This document shows positions 51,069-59,424 of a DNA stretch of 64,000 nt, one piece after another. The DNA is from an uncultured Oscillospiraceae bacterium. Lineage in GTDB: Bacteria; Bacillota; Clostridia; Oscillospirales; Acutalibacteraceae. The translations under genes and the position numbers were made by a program. Under the pieces are notes generated by a model. That model saw only the letters and a program-made list of their open reading frames with translations, searched no databases and was not told the origin of the DNA. Numbering within the stretch: the stretch's first letter is position 1; each line of letters opens with the position of its first letter. The DNA is taken from the NCBI GenBank assembly GCA_959601025.1, contig CAUGOD010000004.1, positions 46,485-110,484 on the forward strand, in the 5' to 3' direction.

Positions 51069-52277
51069 ATGGATGATCAATTCGTCAATCTCGGGCAGGA
51101 AATTCAGGACACGGTGCAAAGGGTACTGGACTCCAAAAGCCTGGCCGATCTGGAAAACGCAATCAGCGACACGGTGCGCCGTACCACGCAGAAGGTGGCG
51201 GACACCGCCAAAAAAGCAACGGACGCCGCCCGACGGACGACGTATTCTTATTATCAGACGCCCCCTGCCGCTCCTTCGGGAACCCATGCGAGACAATATT
51301 CCCCTCCTCCCCCGTCGGCGCCTTACGCGGCCCCTGTGGTCTATCCACAAGCGATGACGCGGCGAAAAATCCGCGCGCCCGGCCGCGCGGCCAGCGTTTT
51401 AATGATCGTCGCCGGTTTTGCCGGGGCGATTCCTCTGGGTATCCTGTCGGTCATTTTCCTGACGCTGACCGTCACCGACTTTTGCACCAGCTGGCTGGTG
51501 ACGGCGCTGGTGATGTCGATGCTTTTCGCCGGCTCCCTGTTCCTGCTCTTCCGCGGGTTTGCGAACCGCCAGCGGATTCGCCGGTACGTCCAGTATCAGA
51601 CGGTGATTCAGGGGCGGAGCTTCTGCCCGATCTCCGAGCTGACGGCGGCGACGGGAGCGACGGCGGAATTCGTGGTTAAGGATCTGCGGAAAATGGTTCA
51701 GCTGCGGATGTTTCCCGAGGGATATCTCGACTCCAAGGGTACCTGCTTCATGCTGGACTACGCCACTTTCCAGCAGTGTCAGCAGGCGGAGGAACAATCC
51801 CGCCTCCGAAAAGAGGAGCTGGACAACGACCCGGAAAAAGCGGCGATCCAGCAAATGCTGACGGAAGGCGGCGCTTACATTCGGAGGATTCGGGAAATCA
51901 ATCTTGAGCTTCCGGCGGAGGATATCAGCCGGAAACTGGACACGCTGGAAGCGGTAACCGGCAAAATTTTCGTTTACGTGGAAAAGCACCCGGAAAAGCT
52001 GCCGCAGATTCGGAAATTCCTGTGCTATTACCTTCCCACCACCCTGAAGCTGGTGGAAACCTATCGCGACCTGGAAAAACAGTGTACCGGCAGCGAAACC
52101 GCCGCCGACGCCAAGGAAGAAATCCGGGGCGCGCTGGATAAAATCAATCTCGCTTTCGAGACCCTGCTTGACAATCTGATGCAGGACGATCTGCTCGACC
52201 TTTCGGCGGATATTTCCGCTCTGGAGGCGATGATGGCGCAGGAGGGCCTGACCGGCCTGAACTTCCGGCAGTCCTGA
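51069..52277 (+). CDS. xpaC: XpaC-like 5-bromo-4-chloroindolyl phosphate hydrolysis family protein
   Basis: A 402-residue membrane protein. A helical N-terminus (QEIQDTVQRVLDSKSLADLE) is followed by a Pro/Ala/Tyr-rich linker and two transmembrane helices (about 105-165, VLMIVAGFAGAIPLGILSVI). The large C-terminal XpaC helical domain has LELPAEDISRKLDTLEAVTG and FLCYYLPTTLKLVETYRDL. TTGGAGG precedes the ATG at 51069, and the in-frame stretch to 50940 is untranslated leader. It forms the usual pair with telA 58 bp downstream. The pair is tied to membrane stress or anion resistance, with the mechanism unknown. Confidence 0.88.
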   Translation: MDDQFVNLGQEIQDTVQRVLDSKSLADLENAISDTVRRTTQKVADTAKKATDAARRTTYSYYQTPPAAPSGTHARQYSPPPPSAPYAAPVVYPQAMTRRKIRAPGRAASVLMIVAGFAGAIPLGILSVIFLTLTVTDFCTSWLVTALVMSMLFAGSLFLLFRGFANRQRIRRYVQYQTVIQGRSFCPISELTAATGATAEFVVKDLRKMVQLRMFPEGYLDSKGTCFMLDYATFQQCQQAEEQSRLRKEELDNDPEKAAIQQMLTEGGAYIRRIREINLELPAEDISRKLDTLEAVTGKIFVYVEKHPEKLPQIRKFLCYYLPTTLKLVETYRDLEKQCTGSETAADAKEEIRGALDKINLAFETLLDNLMQDDLLDLSADISALEAMMAQEGLTGLNFRQS

Positions 52278-52335
52278 CAATATCCCGGTCGAAGTTTCAA
52301 GTCCATTTCTATCCACATAAAAGGAGGAACCAACC

Positions 52336-53475
52336 ATGTCCGACACCATCCAGGAAACGCCCACCCTGACGCTGGAGCCCGACGGCCCCGCCGCGCCTTC
52401 GATCTCCCTGACGGAAAAGGAGAAACCAGAGGAAGCCATCGTTCCCATCGAGCAGATGAAGCTGACCGAACAGGAACAGCAGATGGTGGATTCCTTTGTC
52501 CCCAAGATTGATCTGCGGGACTCCAATATCGTGCTGCAATACGGCTCCGGCGCGCAGAAGAAGATTGCCGATTTTTCGGAAAACGTGCTGGGTTCCGTCC
52601 GCACAAAGGACCTCGGGGAAATCGGAGAGATGCTTTCGGGCGTGGTTACGGAGCTGAAGAGCTTCGACGCGGAAGAAGAAAAGGGCCTTTTCGGTTTCTT
52701 CAAACGCGGATCGAACAAAATCACCGCCATGAAGGCCAAGTACGACAAAGCGGAAGGCAACATCAATAAAATCTGCAGCGTACTGGAAAATCATCAGATT
52801 CAGCTGATGAAGGATATCTCCCTGCTGGACAAGATGTACGAGCTGAACGCCGTATATTTCAAGGAGTTGTGCCTGTATATCATCGCCGGGAAGAAAAAGC
52901 TGGACATGGTGCGGGCGAACGACCTCGCTGCCCTAACGGAAAAAGCAAGGCAGAGCGGCCTGGCGGAGGACGCGCAGGCGGCGAACGATCTCGCCTCCCT
53001 TTGCGATCGCTTTGAGAAAAAGCTGCACGACCTGGAGCTGACCCGGATGATTTCCATCCAGATGGCGCCCCAGATTCGGATGGTACAGAACAACAACACC
53101 CTGATGTCGGATAAGATTCAGTCCACCCTGGTCAACACCATCCCGCTTTGGAAGAGCCAGATGGTGCTGGCGCTGGGATTGGAGCATTCCCGCCAGGCCG
53201 CAAGCGCCCAGCGGGAGGTCACCGACATGACCAACGAGCTGCTGAAGAAAAACGCCGACACCCTGAAAATGGCGACGGTGGACATCGCACGGGGATCCGA
53301 GCGGGGCGTGGTGGATATCGAAACCCTGCAGCACACCAATGAGAGCCTGATCTCTACGCTGGACGAAGTGCTCCAGATTCAGGAGGAAGGCCGGCAGAAA
53401 CGGCAGGAGGCCGAGCAGGAGCTTTCCCGTCTGGAGGGCGAGCTCAAGCAGAAGCTGCTGGATATCCGCGGGTAA
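52336..53475 (+). CDS. telA: TelA-family toxic anion resistance protein
   Basis: A 379-residue soluble, almost fully helical protein of the TelA/KlaA family (tellurite and toxic anion resistance). It has the typical ALAALT-like helices in LDMVRANDLAALTEKARQSG, the conserved MAPQIRMVQNNNTLMSDKIQ and NTIPLWKSQMVLALGLEHSR, and a charged coiled-coil C-terminus. AAAGGAGGAACCAACC precedes the ATG. It is cotranscribed with xpaC and ends at a hairpin shared with the convergent nucleotidyltransferase gene. It may act with XpaC in envelope-stress tolerance. Confidence 0.93.
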   Translation: MSDTIQETPTLTLEPDGPAAPSISLTEKEKPEEAIVPIEQMKLTEQEQQMVDSFVPKIDLRDSNIVLQYGSGAQKKIADFSENVLGSVRTKDLGEIGEMLSGVVTELKSFDAEEEKGLFGFFKRGSNKITAMKAKYDKAEGNINKICSVLENHQIQLMKDISLLDKMYELNAVYFKELCLYIIAGKKKLDMVRANDLAALTEKARQSGLAEDAQAANDLASLCDRFEKKLHDLELTRMISIQMAPQIRMVQNNNTLMSDKIQSTLVNTIPLWKSQMVLALGLEHSRQAASAQREVTDMTNELLKKNADTLKMATVDIARGSERGVVDIETLQHTNESLISTLDEVLQIQEEGRQKRQEAEQELSRLEGELKQKLLDIRG

Positions 53476-53499
53476 ATTCTTACCATCACAGAAACCGAA

Positions 53500-53531
53500 A
53501 AGAGGCGTTCGTCATAAGGCGGACGCCTCTT
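53500..53531. terminator. Bidirectional terminator between telA and the nucleotidyltransferase gene
   Basis: AAGAGGCGTTCG and CGGACGCCTCTT form a near-perfect 12-bp stem between convergent genes, with short T-rich tails on both sides. Confidence 0.65.
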
Positions 53532-53547
53532 CTGCTGTTTTCCGGAA

Positions 53548-54315
53548 TCATTTCGGAACTGCGCCGCGCAGGATTGCGAGGAACGCTTTGTTCAGCGTTT
53601 CATACCCTACCGGCTGGTCTTTTTCCATTGAAGCGGCCGCGCTTTCCAGCGACGCCAGCTCTCGTTCGATATAGTCGTTTAGCACGGTGATCCGGGGAAC
53701 CAACCCGGTCTCCGGCGTGTTCCGTTTTCTCTCCAGCAGTTCCTCCACTACCGACCGAAGCGACGGTTCCAGCTCCGCGTCCGCCAGCTCCTGAAACAGA
53801 ACCGGAGGGGACGTCCGCTTTTTGAGAATCCACCGGCAGGCCAGAATCGAGCGGAGAACGTACAGATATTTTTTCAGCGGAACCATGTCGCCCTTCAGAT
53901 ACTCCCGGTAATTTCTTGACGCCATATGCCGGTAGTGCTGCAATCCGGTTCCGGACAGGAAGCTGGCGTCGATAAGCGACCGCAGGGCTTCCCATTCCGG
54001 CGTCGTGCGGTACACGACCGGCGACCCGGTCCATTCAAATAATGTGGGATTGGAGGCGTGCAGCAGTCGCAGGGCTTTCTGCAAATCCCATCCGTTCACA
54101 TCCAGCGTTTCATCCAGCTGCCATTCGATCACATCGCGCACACTGTCAAGCCGCAGATAATCCTCCATACAGCGAACATAGATAAAGCGCACGTCATAAT
54201 CGCTGTCGGACGAAGCGAAGCCCCAGGCCCGGCTTCCCGATTCCACAGAATACAGAATCCGCACCTGCTCCTTCTCTTCGATATTTTCCAATATGGCCCG
54301 TATGGTTTCCGTCAT
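53548..54315 (-). CDS. Predicted nucleotidyltransferase (YcgL-like)
   Basis: A 255-residue protein with the pol-beta-type nucleotidyltransferase signature GSRAWGFASSDSDYDVRFIY (about 27-46). The GS and the DxD pair (SDSDYD) bind metal and nucleotide. The C-terminal helical part (ILACRWILKKRTSPP) is the substrate region of the COG3541-type family. The natural substrate is unknown. The gene stands alone, convergent to telA. Confidence 0.88.
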   Translation of the reverse strand: MTETIRAILENIEEKEQVRILYSVESGSRAWGFASSDSDYDVRFIYVRCMEDYLRLDSVRDVIEWQLDETLDVNGWDLQKALRLLHASNPTLFEWTGSPVVYRTTPEWEALRSLIDASFLSGTGLQHYRHMASRNYREYLKGDMVPLKKYLYVLRSILACRWILKKRTSPPVLFQELADAELEPSLRSVVEELLERKRNTPETGLVPRITVLNDYIERELASLESAAASMEKDQPVGYETLNKAFLAILRGAVPK

Positions 54316-54655
54316 AAAATCGTCGCCTTTCTCAAGATTGTTTATCTAGGGCATTCCAGTTATTTCGCATTCTTAACCCATCCTCTATGAACGTTCCGTT
54401 CCCCTCCCGGCCCTTTCCTCCTCGTCCTTCCTCGGAATATTTTAGTTTTCTGCTCTATTCCGCCATAGTTTTTCCCTCCGGTAAACCCCAAAAAGGGAGC
54501 CTAAAACGCCCCTCAAGCGGCGGCGGAATAGGTGGAATAGGTGAAGGTGGAATAGAAGAAAAGAGATATTTCGCCGCGTTTGTGATATACTACAGGAGGA
54601 AACGATTGCCGTTTTCTCCTGTAAGTTTTCGTTATAAAGAAAGGATGACGCCGTT
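54316..54655. promoter_or_regulatory. ldh upstream region with extended -10 and leader hairpin
   Basis: An extended -10 TGATATACT (54583-54591) without a clear -35 is followed by a hairpin ACAGGAGGAAAC/GTTTTCTCCTGT (about 54592-54624) in the untranslated leader. The hairpin could mask or mimic a ribosome site. I see no Rex-type TTGTTAA palindrome. Confidence 0.5.
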
Positions 54656-55609
54656 ATGACTTCCAGCAACAACCGGAAGGTGGTATTGATCGGCACCGGT
54701 ATGGTGGGAATGAGCTATGCTTACGCGCTGCTGAACCAGAACGCCTGCGATGAGCTGGTTCTGATCGACCTGGACAAGGAGCGGGCGAAGGGCGAGGCGA
54801 TGGACCTGAACCACGGGTTGGCCTTCTCCGCCTCCAGCATGAAAATCTACGCCGGGGAATACGCCGACTGCGCGAACGCCGATATCGTGGTGATCTGCGC
54901 CGGCGTGGCCCAGAAGCCTGGGGAATCCCGGCTGGACCTGCTGCAGCGCAACGCCGCGGTTTTCCGTTCCATCGTCGGCCCGGTAACCGAATCCGGCTTC
55001 AACGGCATCTTCCTGGTGGCGACCAATCCGGTAGACATCATGACCCGGATCACCTGCACCCTGTCCGGCTTCAATCCCCGCCGGGTGCTCGGCAGCGGCA
55101 CCGCGCTGGATACCGCACGGCTGAGGTACCTTCTGGGGGAATATTTCTCGGTCGATCCCCGCAACATGCACGCCTATGTAATCGGGGAGCATGGGGACAG
55201 TGAATTCGTTCCCTGGTCCCAGGCGATGATGGCGACCAAGCCGATCCTCTCCATCTGCGAGGAAACCGGGAGCTGCCAGTATGCCGATCTGGAAAACATC
55301 GCCGCCGAGGTACGGGGCGCGGCGCAGCAGATTATCAAGGCCAAGCGGGCCACCTACTACGGAATCGGTATGGCCCTGGTGCGGATTACCAAGGCGATTT
55401 TCGGCAACGAAAACAGCGTGCTTACCGTCTCCGCCATGCTGCGGGGCGAATACGGAGAAAACGGCGTGTATGTCGGCGTTCCCTGCATCGTCAACCGCAA
55501 CGGCGTGCGGAAGGTGCTCACCCTTCCGCTGAAGGAAGACGAGAGCGAACGGTTCCGCTCCTCCTGCCGGACCCTGCAGGAATCCTACGCGGAGCTTTCT
55601 CTGGAATAG
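54656..55609 (+). CDS. ldh: L-lactate dehydrogenase
   Basis: A 317-residue NAD-dependent L-lactate dehydrogenase that reduces pyruvate to lactate. GTGMVGMSYAYALLNQ (about 12-27) binds NAD. IDLDKE carries the acidic NAD ribose ligand. ATNPVDIMT and SGTALDTARLRYLLGEY hold substrate-side Asn and Arg residues, and GEHGDSE holds the catalytic His. The length matches the bacterial homotetramer. It has its own promoter region and a strong terminator, so it is monocistronic. Confidence 0.95.
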   Translation: MTSSNNRKVVLIGTGMVGMSYAYALLNQNACDELVLIDLDKERAKGEAMDLNHGLAFSASSMKIYAGEYADCANADIVVICAGVAQKPGESRLDLLQRNAAVFRSIVGPVTESGFNGIFLVATNPVDIMTRITCTLSGFNPRRVLGSGTALDTARLRYLLGEYFSVDPRNMHAYVIGEHGDSEFVPWSQAMMATKPILSICEETGSCQYADLENIAAEVRGAAQQIIKAKRATYYGIGMALVRITKAIFGNENSVLTVSAMLRGEYGENGVYVGVPCIVNRNGVRKVLTLPLKEDESERFRSSCRTLQESYAELSLE

Positions 55610-55639
55610 GAAAACGGTTCTCTTTCACCGCCCGTTACA

Positions 55640-55679
55640 CCCCTGCACGCTGTACAGCGCGCAGGGGCGCTTTTGTTTT
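55640..55679 (+). terminator. ldh terminator
   Basis: A GC-rich hairpin CCCCTGC.CGCTGTACAGCG.GCAGGGG is followed by CGCTTTTGTTTT, about 30 bp after the ldh stop. It is also the 3' boundary of the convergent apbE gene. Confidence 0.8.
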
Positions 55680-55682
55680 CCG

Positions 55683-56762
55683 TTACCGGAGGATTCTGGC
55701 TTCGAAGCCGGCGCTATAGGTGACCGTTCCGTCTTTTTCCACCCACACCGCTTCCACATCGGGGAGGGATTCCACCAACATCCTTCCCTGCTCCGCCGGC
55801 ATCAGGAACAGGGCGGTGGACAGAGCGTCCGCCCGGCCGGAATCCGGGCACAGCACGCTGACCGACGATACATACTCCGGCGGCGTCAGCGTGTCCGGGT
55901 CGATAATGTGGGCGTACCGCTTCCCATCCACCGTGTAATACCGTTGATAATCCCCGCTGGTGACCAGCGCTTCCCCTCCGTCCAGTCCCACCCGCATCAG
56001 CAGGCCGCCGGTCTCCGCCCTCTTGGGGTCCTGGATTCCGACCCGCCAGGGCGTGCCGTCCGCCCGGCCGCCGACAGCCCGGATATTGCCGCCGAGATTC
56101 AGCAGGGCGGAGGATACCCCGTATTCCTCCGCCCGTTCCGTCATCTGCCGGGCGACCTGCTCCGCCGCGTAGCCCTTGCCGACCGCTCCCACGTCGATTT
56201 TCAGCAAAGGGTCCGCGAGGAACACCGTGGACGCGTCCCAGTCGATCACAATATCCGCGGGATCAATATGCTCCGCCGCTTCACGAAGCGACTCCCTAGA
56301 CGGCAGGACGGCGTTCGCCGGATCGGCGCTTCCTTCCTCACGGTATGCTTTCCATATACTCAGCACCGCGCCGAAGGCGACGTTGACCTTTCCGCCCGTC
56401 TCCTCCCCTGCCTGCTTCCCCATTTCCAGCAGACCGAGGATGCGGCTGTCCACCGTAACCGGCGCCTTCGCCGCCTTCCGGTTCACCAGGCAAAGATTGG
56501 TCACGCCTTCGTATTCGTTGTAGATATCGTACAGACGATGATATTCCAGCAGCGCGGCGTGGACGTCCGCCGCCCAGCGGTCAAAGGAAGCCCGGTCGTC
56601 CGCATACGCGATCAGAGTAGTCACCGTGTCAAAAAGATCGACGTACTGAATCTCATACCTTCCCGCCGTCCCCTTTCCGCCACAGCCGGTCAAGCCGCCC
56701 AGCAAAAGCAGAACAGCCGTCAGCAGCGCTGCCGGGCGTAAAAATATCTTCCTCTCTGTCAT
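55683..56762 (-). CDS. apbE: FAD:protein FMN transferase (ApbE)
   Basis: A 359-residue lipoprotein (lipobox LTGC, Cys27) of the ApbE family. It attaches FMN from FAD to a Thr of flavoproteins such as the Rnf/Nqr subunits outside the membrane. Seen are FDTVTTLIAYADDRA, the FAD-binding KIDVGAVGKGYAAEQVA, LLNLGGNIRAVGG and the metal-binding region TSGDYQRYYTVDG with AHIIDPDT. The target flavoprotein is not in this window. The gene is monocistronic and convergent with ldh. Confidence 0.93.
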   Translation of the reverse strand: MTERKIFLRPAALLTAVLLLLGGLTGCGGKGTAGRYEIQYVDLFDTVTTLIAYADDRASFDRWAADVHAALLEYHRLYDIYNEYEGVTNLCLVNRKAAKAPVTVDSRILGLLEMGKQAGEETGGKVNVAFGAVLSIWKAYREEGSADPANAVLPSRESLREAAEHIDPADIVIDWDASTVFLADPLLKIDVGAVGKGYAAEQVARQMTERAEEYGVSSALLNLGGNIRAVGGRADGTPWRVGIQDPKRAETGGLLMRVGLDGGEALVTSGDYQRYYTVDGKRYAHIIDPDTLTPPEYVSSVSVLCPDSGRADALSTALFLMPAEQGRMLVESLPDVEAVWVEKDGTVTYSAGFEARILR

Positions 56763-56985
56763 TCCCGGGTTTCCTTTCCTCTGTCTTTGTAAAAAACGAT
56801 CCTCTTATCGGCGGGGAAATCGAAGGCCGCGCCGCACACTTTACTCAGTGTACCTCTCTCCCGCTATCCTGTCAAATTCTGAACTCTTATCCCACGCTAT
56901 GGCCGTTTTCCCGGAGGAATAGGCGGTTTCCAGCCCGCCTGGTTCTTTGTTTTCAAAATTTTAACATTTTCCGGCGGACAGGCTC

Positions 56986-57014
56986 TTGCGTTTTATTTCA
57001 AACCGCGCTATAGT
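56986..57014 (+). promoter_or_regulatory. htpG promoter
   Basis: TTGCGT (56986-56991), a 17-bp spacer and TATAGT (57009-57014) lie directly before the CIRCE operator, so HrcA bound there would block initiation. Confidence 0.75.
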
Positions 57015-57019
57015 ATTGT

Positions 57020-57046
57020 TTAGCACTCGAGCTGATAGAGTGCTAA
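57020..57046 (+). promoter_or_regulatory. CIRCE operator (HrcA binding site)
   Basis: TTAGCACTC, nine bases, GAGTGCTAA: a perfect consensus 9-9-9 CIRCE element just downstream of the -10 and about 50 bp before the htpG start. It places htpG under HrcA heat-shock repression. Confidence 0.95.
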
Positions 57047-57095
57047 ATGCGATAAGACGGTATTTTTCGCCGCCGGGAAGGGAATGGTCTCCGAA

Positions 57096-58979
57096 ATGAA
57101 AACCAAACAGTTCAAGGCCGAGTCAAAGCGCCTGCTTGACCTGATGATTAACTCCATCTACACCCACCGCGAAATTTTCCTGCGGGAGCTGATTTCGAAT
57201 GCCAGCGACGCGATCGACAAGCTGTATTACCGTTCGCTGACCGACGGGCTGACCGGCGTGAACCGGGACGATTTCTTTATCCGGCTGGATGTGGACAAGG
57301 ACAGCCGTACCCTTACCCTTACCGACAACGGCTGCGGCATGAGCCAGGAGGAGCTGGAAAACAACCTGGGTACCATTGCGAAAAGCGGCTCCTTCACCTT
57401 TAAAAAGGAAAACGAGGCAAAAGAGGACGTCGATATCATCGGCCAGTTCGGCGTGGGCTTCTATTCCGCGTTTATGGTCAGCGACTGCGTGACCGTCCGC
57501 TCCCGCGCCTACGGCTCGGACGAAGCCTATGAATGGCAGTCCCACGGGGCGAGCGGCTACACCATCCAGCCCTGCGAGATGGACGGGCACGGCACCGTGA
57601 TCGTCCTGAACCTCAAGGCGAACACCGAAGAGGACAATTACGACGAATTCCTGGATTCCTATCGCCTGCGGGGAATCATCAAGAAATATTCCGATTATAT
57701 CCGTTACCCGATCCGGATGGAGGTCGAGAAATCCCGACCCAAGGAGGGAACGGAAGGCGAATACGAAAGCTATACCGAAACGGAGACCATCAACAGCATG
57801 GTTCCTCTCTGGCGGCGGAACAAAAGCGAGCTGACCGACGACGACTACAACAGCTTTTATAAAGAGAAATTCTTCGATTTTGAGAACCCGCTGCGCGTCA
57901 TCCACTCCAGCACCGAGGGAGCGGCCACCTATAACGCGCTGCTTTTCATCCCCGCCCGCGCTCCGTATAACTATTATACCCGGGAATACGAGAAAGGCCT
58001 CCAGCTTTACGCCAGCGGCGTGCTGATTATGGATAAATGCGCCGACCTGCTGCCCGATTATTTCAGCTTTGTCCGCGGCCTGGTGGATTCGCAGGACCTG
58101 TCGCTGAACATTTCTCGGGAAATGCTCCAGCATGACCGCCAGCTCAAGGTCATCGCCGCCCGGCTGGAAAAGAAGATCAAGAGCGAGCTGCTCGCCATGC
58201 TGAACAACGACCGGGAAAACTACGAGAAATTTTTCAAAAATTTCGGTCTTCAACTGAAATACGGCGTTTATGCCGATTACGGCCAGCATAAGGACGTATT
58301 GCAGGATCTGCTGATGTTCTATTCCTCCACCGAGGAAAAGCCGGTCACTCTGGCCGAATACGTCGGCCGGATGAAGGAGGACCAGAAATACATTTACTAC
58401 GCCTGCGGCGACAGCGTGGACAAACTGGCCCGTCTGCCGCAGAGCGAAGCGGTGCGGGACAAGGGGTACGAGATTCTGTATTGCACCGACGACGTGGACG
58501 AATTCGCTCTGCGGGTGCTGCACGACAGCGACGGAAAAGAATTCCGTTCGGTCTCTTCCGGCGACCTCGGCTTTGAAGCGGAGGAAAAAGAGGAAGAGAA
58601 AAAGCTGCAGGAGGAGAACAAGGCGCTTTTCGATTTCATGGCGGAAGCATTGGACGGCAAGGTCAAGGAGGTTCGGCTTTCCAAGCGGCTGAAAACCCAT
58701 CCGGTCTGCCTCGCCAGCGGCGGCGAGCTTTCGCTCGAGATGGAAAAGGTTCTCAACGCGATGCCGACCGACAACAAGGTCCAGGCGGATCGGATTCTGG
58801 AAATCAACGAATCGCACCCGATTTTCGGCACGTTGGTCTCCCTTTACGACAGCGACAAGGACAAGCTGCGGCAGTATGCGCAGCTGCTCTATACCCAGGC
58901 GCTGCTGATTGAAGGGCTGCCGATCGACGATCCGGCGGCGTTCAGCATCCAGCTCTGCGATCTGATGGCTTCCCGCTGA
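57096..58979 (+). CDS. htpG: HSP90-family chaperone HtpG
   Basis: A 627-residue ATP-dependent chaperone. The GHKL ATP-binding N-terminal domain has REIFLRELISNASDAIDKL, TLTDNGCGMSQEELENNLGT and IGQFGVGFYSAFMV. The middle domain has FSFVRGLVDSQDLSLNISRE with the ATPase-activating Arg. The C-terminal dimerisation domain ends in DPAAFSIQLCDL. I prefer ATG 57096, because the ATG at 57084 abuts the purine-rich GGGAAGGGA. Its promoter carries a perfect CIRCE, an arrangement unlike B. subtilis htpG. Confidence 0.95.
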   Translation: MKTKQFKAESKRLLDLMINSIYTHREIFLRELISNASDAIDKLYYRSLTDGLTGVNRDDFFIRLDVDKDSRTLTLTDNGCGMSQEELENNLGTIAKSGSFTFKKENEAKEDVDIIGQFGVGFYSAFMVSDCVTVRSRAYGSDEAYEWQSHGASGYTIQPCEMDGHGTVIVLNLKANTEEDNYDEFLDSYRLRGIIKKYSDYIRYPIRMEVEKSRPKEGTEGEYESYTETETINSMVPLWRRNKSELTDDDYNSFYKEKFFDFENPLRVIHSSTEGAATYNALLFIPARAPYNYYTREYEKGLQLYASGVLIMDKCADLLPDYFSFVRGLVDSQDLSLNISREMLQHDRQLKVIAARLEKKIKSELLAMLNNDRENYEKFFKNFGLQLKYGVYADYGQHKDVLQDLLMFYSSTEEKPVTLAEYVGRMKEDQKYIYYACGDSVDKLARLPQSEAVRDKGYEILYCTDDVDEFALRVLHDSDGKEFRSVSSGDLGFEAEEKEEEKKLQEENKALFDFMAEALDGKVKEVRLSKRLKTHPVCLASGGELSLEMEKVLNAMPTDNKVQADRILEINESHPIFGTLVSLYDSDKDKLRQYAQLLYTQALLIEGLPIDDPAAFSIQLCDLMASR

Positions 58980-59039
58980 CAGCCGTCATCGCCGGATTTT
59001 CTGAAAAGGGCTATAAGAGGCTATATCCCCCGGGCGAAA

Positions 59040-59077
59040 GGGGGCTGCAAAATGTTTATTTTGCAGCCCCCTTTTTT
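59040..59077 (+). terminator. htpG terminator
   Basis: GGGGGCTGCAAAAT, loop GTTT, ATTTTGCAGCCCCC and a six-T run give a perfect 14-bp intrinsic terminator 60 bp after htpG. Confidence 0.93.
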
Positions 59078-59424
59078 GTCTGAAACCGCCGCACATACCG
59101 CATCAATCGAAATTTCGACCGGGTTATCGTTTTTTTGCACATTTCAGACAGTCTTTCTTAAGGAAAGCGGCTTTTAATGCGGCGCGGCAGGAGCAAGCGC
59201 GTTGATCAGGCTGACAAACCCGGAGAATCGGATAAAACCAACGGCCGAGCCGTCGGGCTAAATTTGCGGTTTTGTACAGTAAACCAGGTTTCCCTGGGAA
59301 TGATATTGCAGAATGACGGAAACCGTGATAAGATAAAAAAGATTGCAAAAATGTAAATCGGGGAATCCTGTATATAACGCGCCGTTGTTACCGTCAAAAT
59401 AAAAGGAAACGAGAGAACAGACAA
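59078..59424. promoter_or_regulatory. Upstream region of the nucleotide-sugar dehydratase gene
   Basis: No gene. A candidate promoter TTGCAG (59306-59311), 17-bp spacer, TAAGAT (59329-59334) lies about 90 bp before the ATG at 59425. AAAAGGAAAC is the likely ribosome site region. Confidence 0.45.

Noticed and set aside
51399..52766. 455-codon minus-strand frame over xpaC and telA
   Set aside because: It crosses two well-recognised plus-strand genes and has no recognisable domain.
57123..58817. 564-codon open frame opposite htpG
   Set aside because: HtpG is certain on the plus strand. Long antisense frames over HSP90 genes are a codon-usage artefact, and there is no ribosome site here.
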